Of a stretch of DNA of 29,889 nucleotides, positions 1-11,188 are shown one piece after another. The stretch is from Gryganskiella cystojenkinii (taxonomy: Eukaryota; Mortierellomycota; Mortierellomycetes; Mortierellales; Mortierellaceae). The notes below the pieces were generated by a model. The model was not told the DNA's origin, ran no database searches, and saw only the letters and a list, made by a program, of their open reading frames with translations. The translations under genes and the position numbers were made by a program. How positions within the stretch are numbered: the stretch's first letter is position 1; each line of letters begins with the position of its first letter. The stretch is from contig JAAAIG010000453.1 in assembly GCA_015852425.1 (NCBI GenBank), positions 1-29,889 of the forward strand, read 5' to 3'.

Positions 1-413
1 CTAAAATGTTCCACTTCAAGGATGGTCTAAAGAAACAAATTCGCGACCATATCAACAATCTTCGACCACAACCCACCTCTCTCACCGAACTCATGAAAAT
101 CGCCACAGAATACGATGACAACATTCACAGTTCACTCTATTTATCCATTTCTGATTCCCCTCCATCCTCTTCCACCAACCATTCTTCCAACAATCACAAT
201 CACACCCACACTTCAACAACCTCTTCGGCTCATCAAAACGAAGATATCGAAATGGCAGAAGTCGGTTCAACAAACATCAAACCATTCAAAAAGCTTACAA
301 CAGACGAAAAACAACAACGAAGAGATGCACACGCCTGCTTCTATTGTGGTGAAATAAGAATGGTGCGAAGTCAAATGGAGGGGGAGAGGCGCGTGAAGGG
401 GTTCGAACTGTGA
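1..413 (+). pseudogene. Retrotransposon Gag C-terminal fragment (decayed)
   Basis: The frame is already open at the left edge, so this is probably the tail of a longer Gag-like ORF rather than a gene starting at the ATG at 6. The first ~40 residues (FKDGLKKQIRDHI, then a TSLTELMKIATEYD stretch) resemble the end of the capsid-type domain of Ty3/gypsy Gag proteins. A Ser/Thr/His-rich linker follows, then HACFYCGE, the start of a CCHC zinc knuckle. The knuckle is broken: spacing CX2CX4-X-X4-X is kept but Met stands where the His and the last Cys should be. The frame stops at 411-413, while a neighbouring frame stays open for a further ~45 codons, which suggests a frameshift. No protease, reverse transcriptase, integrase or LTR is seen in the window. 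In a living element Gag packages the element RNA; this copy is probably inert. The family is inferred from general Gag features only. Confidence 0.6.
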
Positions 414-748
414 AAAGATACTGTGAGAAGGATGGAGTAATAATGGTGTCAAGACAAGTAGACAGTCAACGATGGCAAAGAGGGCAGAGGTGAAGACAGG
501 GAAAAGAATTGAAAAGAACGGGAACACAAAACGAAAGTGACGATATTTGTGTGACCACTGACGATTCAGGCTGATCGATCCTGGGCTGATTGAGCTGATG
601 TCGGACTGTCTTTGCGGGCCACATAGTCAAATTTCAGGCAAACCCATTTGATTACATCACTACATCACTACATCAAACACTTGACATCGTCGCAGGACCA
701 TCGCCACCCGTCGTTGACTTGAACACTCCTCCTGAAAGAGAGACCCTT
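414..748. other. Intergenic: Gag remnant to F-box gene
   Basis: No convincing coding region. The first ~120 bp are A/G-rich and may be decayed retroelement sequence. A short tandem repeat of an 8-base unit (TACATCAC, about three copies) lies near 653-675, just upstream of the F-box gene. The frame of the F-box gene is open back to about 719, but it has no ATG before 749. Confidence 0.5.
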
Positions 749-2692
749 ATGGCGATAACCATCCTCACAGCAACATCAGAAACGAAAACGACGACACTGT
801 CCAGCACAATGGACAGAGCTCTCGCCATGCCCGAGTTGGTCCATCTCATTGCCCTTTACCTGCACCCTGTCCATCATCTCGTCAATGCCCTCTTGGTCTG
901 CAAATCATGGCACCACCTCTGGTCTCCTTATCTCTGGCATACCCTCATCCTCCACCCGACTCGACCACCTTTGCCATCTCTCTTGACCCCAGCTGTCAAG
1001 AATTCCCCCGACCAACAATATATGACCCCTCTCTCCCCACAAGTACTCGCTCAGCAGGGTCGTCATGTGGTCCAGTTGAGGGCTCCGTGGTTGACTCTAG
1101 AAGAATTACTGGCACTGTCGACGTATTGCCTCCATCTTCAGGACCTCAATCTCGCCCACTTTTCAGCTCCAAACAACTCTTTTGCGCCAATGCTGGTACA
1201 GTGGAAGAACTTGAGGATCTTGACGTTGGAAGTCGCAGATAATCAGGAGGAAATCTACAAAGACGACAACACTAGCAAGACGAATACAAACAAGGAGGAG
1301 CAACAGGGTCGCGAGTCTCTTTTGAGGACTATTGCGCATTATGCCTCGCCCAGTCTTGAATCCGTAGAACTAACCTTTCAGACCTCTGTCAAGTTGACTC
1401 TCGATCTTTTATTTGCCTTGCTCAAGAACTGCCGCTCGCTCAAGACACTCAAACTCACAGATGCCGATATCGTGGACTCGCCAATGGTCAGGGACAACAG
1501 GAAACCGTCGGGCAAAGTCCACTACCGTCTTCGGAAAGGTCATCGAGTCAACAAACAGGATAATAAGGGTGATGGTAGTCTCAGCAGCACTGACTCGGAC
1601 TCTACACTTTCACCACCATCAAGAACTGAAAGATCAGCAACCCTGGAGACAAACGGCTGCAATCATAACAACAAACCCGAATTAGCAACAATATTGACAG
1701 TCGAGACGTTTGACTTGCGTTGCCTATCCATCTCGAGCTCGTATGTGTCAGATTCGATTTTGGAAACTCTACTAGCTCGTTGTCCTCGACTGGAGTGCAT
1801 CCAATTGCACTCTTGCGTTCAAGTCACCGATAGAACCTTGGAAACCCTCGCCAAACTCAAGAGCCTGCGCCGTCTCTCCTTTTCTGCTAGCAATCGGCTC
1901 ACGTCCCAGGGCCTGATCCGTTTGTTCCAGGAGATCAAAGACCTGACCCATGTCCACTTGTGCGACTTGGCCCTCATCCGGGACGACTGTTTGCAAGTCT
2001 TGGCACAGCAACATGGACACAGTCTTGAGAAACTGGCGGTTTATTTCTCTGCTCTATTGACGGAAACTGGGATCATAGCGGTATTGGCTCGATGCAAGAC
2101 CTTGCGTGTCCTTGGATTTCAGGTGTATGGGTCGTCGACAAGACTGTTTAAAGTTCCTTGGGCCAGCGGCAGGACACTGGAGCATCTGGATCTTCAAGGC
2201 GTCTTTAAATTGGCAGTCGTACCATTGCCAACTTGCCAGCATGGTGACGGTGGTGGTGGCATCGAAGGCGCTGTTGTCGGGGTCTCGGAAACGGCACCGT
2301 TCCTGACCGGGAGAGTAAGCAGTGCAGACGAGGTCAAAATCTATGGATTTTCACTCATGAAAAAGTTGCTGGTGACCCTACCTCGGTTACGGAACTTGAG
2401 CGTTTATGCCAAGGGGATCGAACGTCTGGTCATGGAGGGACTCGGACCCGATCAAGAAATCGAGTTGTTGCATTTTTATGGTCTTCAGAGCGCTGGTGGT
2501 CGATCCATGGACAATGAGATGGGTCCAATCCCTTGGAAAGACCTTCGTCGTGGGTTTCCTCGTCTCCAACGGTTCGCTTGTGGTGCCTTTGGTGAGAATC
2601 GGACCAGGATCAAGGACGAGCTGGCCAAGGTTCAAATCGAGTTTCAACCGACATCCGCATTGCCCAACATGGCATTCGAGGCAGACTTTTAA
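749..2692 (+). CDS. F-box / leucine-rich repeat protein
   Basis: Intronless, 647 aa from the first in-frame ATG (749); a second ATG at 809 (residue 21) directly before the domain is an equally plausible start. Residues ~25-68 (ALAMPELVHLIALYL, then LLVCKSWHHLWSPYLW) form an F-box-like domain, which in this family binds Skp1 in SCF ubiquitin ligases. Leucine-rich repeats are seen around residues 114-161 and 318-460, including cysteine-type repeats such as LLARCPRLECIQLHSC and VTDRTLETLAKLKSLRRLSF. Two low-complexity hydrophilic inserts (about residues 165-190 and 255-315) separate the LRR blocks. The role is probably substrate recognition for ubiquitination; the substrate cannot be told. Large, divergent F-box/LRR families are common in Mortierella-type fungi, so no orthologue is named. 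AATAAA at 2716-2721, 24 nt after the stop, is a likely poly(A) signal. Confidence 0.85.
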   Translation: MAITILTATSETKTTTLSSTMDRALAMPELVHLIALYLHPVHHLVNALLVCKSWHHLWSPYLWHTLILHPTRPPLPSLLTPAVKNSPDQQYMTPLSPQVLAQQGRHVVQLRAPWLTLEELLALSTYCLHLQDLNLAHFSAPNNSFAPMLVQWKNLRILTLEVADNQEEIYKDDNTSKTNTNKEEQQGRESLLRTIAHYASPSLESVELTFQTSVKLTLDLLFALLKNCRSLKTLKLTDADIVDSPMVRDNRKPSGKVHYRLRKGHRVNKQDNKGDGSLSSTDSDSTLSPPSRTERSATLETNGCNHNNKPELATILTVETFDLRCLSISSSYVSDSILETLLARCPRLECIQLHSCVQVTDRTLETLAKLKSLRRLSFSASNRLTSQGLIRLFQEIKDLTHVHLCDLALIRDDCLQVLAQQHGHSLEKLAVYFSALLTETGIIAVLARCKTLRVLGFQVYGSSTRLFKVPWASGRTLEHLDLQGVFKLAVVPLPTCQHGDGGGGIEGAVVGVSETAPFLTGRVSSADEVKIYGFSLMKKLLVTLPRLRNLSVYAKGIERLVMEGLGPDQEIELLHFYGLQSAGGRSMDNEMGPIPWKDLRRGFPRLQRFACGAFGENRTRIKDELAKVQIEFQPTSALPNMAFEADF

Positions 2693-3069
2693 TCTGTACA
2701 AAGTGATAGAAATCAAATAAAGCTGATAGGTTTATACCTTAACATCAAGGGCAGAAACGATGGGAGCTTTCCAACGATGGTCCTTGCCATCTTTACTGAT
2801 AGGCTCTTCGACTCTTGCTAGTGCAAAAACGCCTCTTCACTGAACATGACAGAAAGTTGAACTGCATTTTTATACAAAAAGGATGAAAAATCATTACAAG
2901 AAAAAGAAAGCAACTATTAATACTAAACTGGTAAAATGAAACAATGGAAGGCGGGTAGGATTGTTCGGTAATTCGAGCAAACTAAGGACGAGACGACAGC
3001 AATGCATCTGAGTTGGGGTATGTGGGGGGTTGAGAACGTTAATTAAAATAGGAAAGGGAGAGAGGTCGT
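2693..3069. other. Convergent 3' intergenic region (F-box gene / MGA2)
   Basis: The two flanking genes end here tail to tail. AATAAA at 2716-2721 serves the F-box gene. AT-rich stretches around 2875-2940 and 3040-3055 probably hold the 3' UTR and polyadenylation region of the minus-strand MGA2 gene. No ORF with protein-like composition was found. Confidence 0.5.
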
Positions 3070-6000
3070 TTAAACCTGAATGCCGGCCAAGTTCATTAGA
3101 CCGCCGGTCCATTGACGAGCAACATCAAACGTTGACGCGATCCGGATGATCGTCAGGGCCAACATGACCAAGAGAACAGGGACCCAGAACAAGAACAACA
3201 TCTTGTCCTTCTTCAGTCGCTTCATCTTCTGGTGGTAGCGTGCCCTAAGCTCCTGAATGTGTCGGTTCTCGTTCACGGCTCCGACGGCTCTTTCCGCAAC
3301 AGCGGCGCCTCCGACGACAGCTCCATTGTTGACAATCTCGGTGATGATTCTTCGACCACCACGCACCACAGACGATTCGCCAACGTCGACCACCGGTGCT
3401 TGGGGTTGAGGCTCGTTCGATCCCATTGGTGGGTAGAACCTACGGACCTTGCTCAAGGGCGAAGTCACAGTTGCGCCAGCTGCAGCTCCTGCAGTCGGCG
3501 CGGTTGTAAGCGTCAGCTGGGCGTAGGCTTGGTCCGGGGTCTGTTGAGTTGGCATCGCATAAGAGTTGACGGGCTGTTGGAGGACTGAGGTGGCCGAGAA
3601 GGGTTCATGATAAACACTCAAGTACCGACTGGGGGCTTCCTCCACGACAGGTGATGAGGCAGCGGCAGCCAAGGGTGCGGTCAAATTGTTGTTCAGGATC
3701 TGGTTATCAGGTCCGTTGTGAAGGTTCCAAAGTTCGTTCGAGATTGCTTGTTCGTCCAACATGGGTTCGCTCTCATGTCCGTACACTTGCTTTTCTGATA
3801 CGGCGTGCGCCACTGGAACTTCGCTCGCAGCCACGCCAGGCTTGCCGGTAAAGTTGTAAGGCATATAAGTACCCAAGTTCGCATTAAAGGCTGTGATCGA
3901 CGTAGGCATACTGGGCATGTTCAAGAGGAAGGCACCCTTCTCTGGAAGGATTTGGTTCAGGGTCTTCAAAAACTCGAAATCGAAAGCTGGCGAAGAAGAT
4001 TGGATCTGAGAAAGAGTCTTTTGCAACCAGTTGGTCGCCATCTCAGTCGCAGCAGCATCCTTGGCCTCCATACTCAAGGGCGTGGCCATGGGGATAAGAC
4101 TTGGAGACGATGGTGCTTGAACGATATCGCTGGTCTCAGCCTTTGTGAGATCCGGGACCTCCTGGCTCGGCTCCTTCTCGCCCTCGACCGTGCCAGCGTC
4201 GCTTCCGCTCCACAAGCTCGAATCGTCCGAGACTTCTTCGCCAATCCACTCGCCGTGCTCCAACCAAGGAAGATCCTCAATCTCGGATCCAACAAAGCTG
4301 GTGACCTCCTCGTCTTCGTCCTCATCCACTTCAGCCTCCTCGTCGTCATCAAGGACGTCACTCTGAGTGGCATAGTGCTCGAGCCAGACCCCGCTGTCTT
4401 CATCGTTGTCCATGGCGTTCAGGGCCTCGAGCTCTTCCTCGACCTCAGAGCCGTCATCAACCTCTACAGCGGACTCGTAGCCATCAGCCTCCTGAGCGCC
4501 TTCGTCGACCCAGGCGTTGCTTGCCCTCAAGGCATAGATGAGCTCTGAAGTCAATGCGGTCTCGTGGAAGGTAGCCAGGTCAGCGCATCCGACACCGTGA
4601 ACACTGCGAAGCATCACATCCGCGCCTTTCTCGACCAACATTTGAGTGCTCCGGACTTGGCCTCGCCAGCAGGCATAGTGCAAGGCGCTGTATCCGTTCA
4701 TATCCAAGGCATCAATATCAATATCCGGGTAAGCGACCAAGGCCTCTACCAAGCGATCGAGCCCCTTCATGGCGCCAAAATGCAAGAGTCGATGACCCGT
4801 GTCCCGACGGCCGAGGTTGACGACACCTTGTCCAGGGAAAGGGAGTTCAGAGAGCACTGATAATAGGGTCAAAATTCTGTCCTCCAATCCTGCTTGGAAC
4901 TCAGCATCTGTCTCCTGATCACCAAAGGACATGATCAAGTCCCTGACGAGGGTCGAAAAATTAGCCTGATGCTGCTGCTGTTGTTGTTGACCCTGCTGCT
5001 GTTGCTGCTGTTGTCCCTGTTGGCCATTCGCGACCTGACTTCCAACGATGCGGAGGGCGATATTACGGGCATCCTCGAGACGACCTGTCATTTTTAATCC
5101 AACAACCTGGAGAGCCAGCTCCATAAGGGCCTTGTCGCTCTCGTCAACATAGGTAAAGAGCATCATCTCATTCAAGTCTCCGCTCTGTGGTAAGGTGATT
5201 GTGGGATGCTCCTTGAATGTGACCACTGTTGTTCCGGGCTGGATCCTTGGAGGCAAGATGCAAATAAGAGTATTGGGTGACCAAAACTGGGTGGGTAATG
5301 CTGGAGTCGAGTCAAACATAGCAGTCAATCCTGCGTAAAAGTTGGATCCGAGGACCGTGATCTCGATTCCACCAAAGCATGGTCCACTGTTGGGGATCAG
5401 TCGTGACATCTTGGGGACAATGAATCCTGGAGGCACAATTGAGAGATTGGAAGACATTCCGAGGATAGCAGGCATGGATGTAGGCGGGAGCATTGTTGGC
5501 GAGGTAGCCATGGCGTTGGCATGAATGGATGCTGACAGGGGTGTTTGTGATGCGGCTGGTGCCGTCAGAGGATTGACAGCGGTGGCAGGTCGTTTACGAC
5601 GAACAGGTCCAACTCCTCCTGAAGTGCTAGTGCGACGGGCAAGAGGAGTAGGCGTCACATTCGAGTTGACGTTATTGAAGGTGTCGGGGAAGAGAGCTTG
5701 TTGCTGTAAATGCTGGAACTGGAGATGTTGCTGCTGAAGCTGTTGCTGCTGAAGTTGGTGCTGTTGGCGCTCTTGCTCCTGCTGCAGTTGAATTTGTTGA
5801 CTAGTAGCATCCCTGGGTCCGCTCTGGGGAGACATAGATGCAGGTGCTAGCGAGATGGGGATATCGACGAGTTGTTCCGGCACCATCCTGTCGTTGTTGG
5901 AGTATATAAAGCTGTTCATGGTCTGGAAGGATTGGCCGTCGAACGTACTTGTCGAATACTCGGGCGATGGTGTGGTCTGACAGGCTTGAGAGATCCTTTC

Positions 6001-7564
6001 TGAAGGTGTGATCGGTGATGAAGGCGAAGGAACCATGCGGGCATCATCAGCCTGTGAGAATTGAGAGATAAGGTCAACAATCGACATGTTGTTGGGGTCG
6101 AAATGGTTGATGTCCATGGATTGTTGCAATGGCGAAGGGGATGCGTTGGACGAGGCTGAATCCATCTCGGACTCTTCAGACTCTTCCTCTTCGTCTTCCT
6201 CATCATCTTGCCCTGTTCCCATGTCGATCTCGCTCTCGACCTCGTCTCCTGGAGTTGTGGGCGAGCTTGGGGGTGTAAGAGTCATGACCTTGGAAGATGC
6301 ATCTGTCGATTTGCGGACAGAAGATTTTTGTTGGTTCCCATCCTCGGGCTTTTTGACCTTTGAGGCCTTGTGGTCGTCCGTGATCATGATGGGCGGCGAG
6401 ATACCGACGGCGACAATGTTATTGGCGTAGTCACGAAGAGCGAACTGGATGCAGAAACCCTGCTTTTCACCGTGGTGCCGGCAATAGCAGGTGATGCGTG
6501 TGGGCAAGATCAACTCTCCAGTGTTGAACTCTGCAATCTCAGTGCAGTTAAAGAGCAAGATTTTGCGTTGTTCCAGGGCTATCTGTTCGGGATCGTCGTC
6601 CTCGAGATTTGAGATTGGGGCAGCGACTTGACCGTTCTTTTTCTTGCCGAGACTCTTTTTGCGTTGGGCACGTTTCCGTTCACGGAGAACACATCCTGTG
6701 CAGGTCTGGATGACCTTGGATCTGTCACTCTGACAGACGACCGAGGCTTCCAGACTAAGGCAGGTACCATTGTTAAGTGCCTGATAAACCTCTTGGCCTG
6801 GTTGGCGATTTTTGTTGATAAAGAAATATAAATGAAATCAGGTTAGGTCAATATGCAATGCAAGGAAGGTATGCACGCGCGTCAACAGACACAAACTACG
6901 GTTGGACAATTGTTCAACAAACAACAACAAGAAATGAAAAAATGAAGAACTGCAAAAGTGCGTGACCAAACGTGCAAAGGATTTGACGACAAATTAATTG
7001 TTTGTTGGGTGATCTGTTTAAAAATTGGGGGACAAAAAAAAAAAAAAGAAAGAGTTTTCTGGGTCAAGTCGAATATGGTGATGTTGTTGAGGAGTACAAA
7101 TGACGAGGATTTGATGGTGGAAGAGACAGGGACTCAAGAAGACTACGCGGGAATAACAAAAGATAGAAACAAGAACATACCGACATTCTTGGCGTTGATG
7201 CGCTTGTTCTTCTCTTTGGCGACCATGTACTCGGGCAGCTTGATATGGGACCATGCCCCGATGCGCTCGTTCTGCTGGTTCAGAAGCTGAATCCCGAGCT
7301 TGATTTGCGTCTCGACCCTAGACTTTGCACCCTGAGCAGGGATACCTGTGATGTTGACTCGGAGTCTAATTGGAAAGAAGGAAGGAAGGGGACGAAAAAG
7401 GGAATTGAAATAAATGTCAGTCGATTATGCTTGGTCGGTTTCATTGGGAATTTCGAGAGCATAAGGCGAGGATGGACGGAGGAGAGAACGAGAGAGAGAG
7501 AGAGCGAGAGAAAGAGAGAGAGCGAGAGAAAGAGAGAGAGCATGTACCCGTTCTGCGACATCAT
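3070..7564 (-). CDS. MGA2: MGA2/SPT23-like membrane-tethered transcription factor
   Basis: Three exons by hand: 7564-7548 (17 nt), 7365-7181, 6797-3070; 3930 nt, 1309 aa, phases agree. The start is ATGATG at 7564, with an in-frame TGA just upstream in a pyrimidine-rich leader. Domains: the N-terminal family block (residues ~7-68, GIPAQGAKSRVETQIK), a Cys cluster (C80, C89, C100, C103; CTGCVLRERKRAQRKK), CYCRHHGEKQGFC at ~170, acidic and Gln-rich stretches, an IPT/TIG domain (~530-616), ankyrin repeats (~730-805), an acidic region, and one C-terminal membrane helix (~1266-1290) with a short tail. In yeast, Mga2/Spt23 sit in the ER membrane, sense lipid packing, are ubiquitin-processed and activate the delta-9 desaturase gene OLE1. 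The same architecture here supports that role by inference. A longer N-terminus on unseen upstream exons is possible. Transcribed divergently from ARP3. Confidence 0.9.
4965..5025 (-). repeat. CAG/CAA-type glutamine repeat in MGA2
   Basis: A trinucleotide-repeat stretch (CTG/TTG on the plus strand) codes for two glutamine runs broken by Gly (Q7-G-Q6) between the IPT domain and the ankyrin repeats of MGA2. A second Gln-rich block lies at about 5690-5800. Both are likely length-variable between strains and are typical of transcription-factor linkers. Confidence 0.8.
6798..7180 (-). other. MGA2 intron 2 (383 nt)
   Basis: On the minus strand it begins GTATGT and ends CCAG. It splits a Gly codon (phase 1), joining NAKNV to GQEVYQ. 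It carries a run of about 14 T on the minus strand near 7027-7040. No internal gene was seen. Confidence 0.85.
7482..7540. repeat. (GA)n microsatellite in MGA2 intron 1
   Basis: About 59 bp of nearly pure GA on the plus strand, with an internal longer period: two copies of a roughly 18-bp block made of GAGAGAAAG plus GAGAGAGC. It lies in the 182-nt first intron of MGA2 (7366-7547), a few bases after the 5' splice site, so the transcript carries a long CU tract there. Confidence 0.9.
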
Positions 7565-8520
7565 TCAGGGTCAGTGAACAGAGCAAAGGGACGAAGAGAC
7601 AGAGGTTGGGGAGGAGAGCTGAGAGAGATAGTATGAGAGAGACAATATTGGACCGAGGAAACTGTCTCTGTTTTCAGTGAGGTCGGAAATAAGAGAGGAG
7701 CAGAGGGGGTATATGGATATATGGATGTGAATGAGGGAACGAGACACCCGGATGGAATGGAAGAGAGGGAGAGCGAGAGAGGGTGGGAAGAACGAAAGAA
7801 TGGAGGGAGGAATGTCGATTGAATGACGACAAAAAAAAAAAAAAAGTGGAGAAGGAAACAGAGATAACAATTTTGGGGGGAGAGGGGGGTGGTGTGTGTT
7901 CAATACCACGCGCAAAAAATCCTTTGTAAAAAAAAAGAAATGTTCTGTCTTGCCCACAGCACACCCACCCACACCACGTTTACTGTTTTTCTCGGCTCTC
8001 GTTTTTCTTGGTGGACCTTCTGTTGTGTGTGCAACAATGAATTTTTGTGTGGGGGGGAGAAGGAAAAAAATTGTTGGGCTTGGTCCCTTTTCCCCCTTTG
8101 TATCCCTTCGATCGCAGCTGTTGAGCTGAGTTGCAATTCAAAAGTCGCACCACACTCATGTGAAAATCGAAGCACCGTGCCCAACCCAATTTTTTTATTT
8201 TAAAAAATACTTATTTTGTCACCGTTTTGTCGACATCGTATGTACTGCGTTATAGTCACATGACCAATTGAGGCTGTCGCCTGCACGTGACTTTGACACT
8301 TCTTGACCCTCGGCCGTTGGGGGAAGGCAGCCTGAATAGCGTCACGACAATAAAGGACAAGAGTTTTCCCTTTCCACAGAGGGTCATTCATCCCCATTCC
8401 TACGTCTCAGTTCCACTTTCCATTACATTACTTCCTTTTTTTTTTTTTTTTTTTCCCATCACGCTCCCATCCACTCACTCTTAGTCTCCCACTCTTTCTC
8501 CTACAGCTCACATCCTCGCC
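7565..8520. promoter_or_regulatory. Divergent MGA2/ARP3 promoter region
   Basis: About 950 bp between two divergently transcribed starts, with no credible ORF. The MGA2 side (7565-7870) is strongly purine-rich on plus, meaning a pyrimidine-rich leader for MGA2, with an A15 run near 7830. The ARP3 side holds a T-rich tract at about 8437-8455 and a CT-rich leader up to the ATG at 8521. Candidate elements: an E-box-like GTCACATGAC (8255-8264), a CCAAT pentamer (8264-8268) and CACGTG (8284-8289). Function of these sites is inferred only from sequence. Confidence 0.6.
8284..8289. promoter_or_regulatory. E-box CACGTG upstream of ARP3
   Basis: A perfect palindromic CACGTG in the context GCACGTGAC, about 230 bp upstream of the ARP3 ATG. 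In fungi this core is bound by bHLH factors such as Cbf1/Pho4 types. A related CACATG with the same GAC flank lies 20 bp further upstream. Confidence 0.4.
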
Positions 8521-10799
<2,279 letters not shown>

Positions 10800-11188
10800 A
10801 CGACAAGAACTTATTAAAGACACCCATGAGAGACAGAGTAACCCTAAGAAACGACGACTAAAATCGCTCTAAAGCACGCAACTGTGCGAAAGTCACCTCG
10901 CCTATGGACATACCAGCTACACGTGTTGTAGTAATAAAGTGACAAGAAAAAAGTTCTCGCCAATGCACATTAATCCTGCTCTTCTTTTCACCATATCAAA
11001 GACTCATTCTACCGAAGTTTGTGGTATTCCAGCTCTCCAGGGAGACATGAAAGCATAGCTTTTATGACGGCCCGAGCAAAATCATATTGTGGGCAGGAGG
11101 ATTTCATATAAGTATAGACTATATGTATTGGTCGCATTGATGGTGGAGTCCAATAGAATAATCAATCCATATAGTTGATCAGACTGAT
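10800..11188. other. Convergent 3' region (ARP3 / P450)
   Basis: Holds the ARP3 3' UTR, with AATAAA at 10933-10938, and the 3' end of the minus-strand P450. A CACGTG lies at 10920-10925, inside the likely ARP3 3' UTR and so probably not a promoter site. No ORF of note. Confidence 0.5.

Noticed and set aside
719..748. Upstream extension of the F-box gene
   Set aside because: The extension begins with TTG, not ATG; the first ATG is at 749.
3805..4548. 247-codon open frame on plus
   Set aside because: Antisense to MGA2; composition is not protein-like and it has no domain.
4965..5025. Repeat array considered as a CRISPR or satellite
   Set aside because: Simple CAG/CAA codon repeat inside a coding exon, with no spacers.
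7571..7972. 133-codon minus-strand frame upstream of MGA2, considered as an N-terminal exon
   Set aside because: Phe/Ser/Leu-rich translation of a pyrimidine-rich leader, with an in-frame TGA directly before ATGATG; no family similarity.
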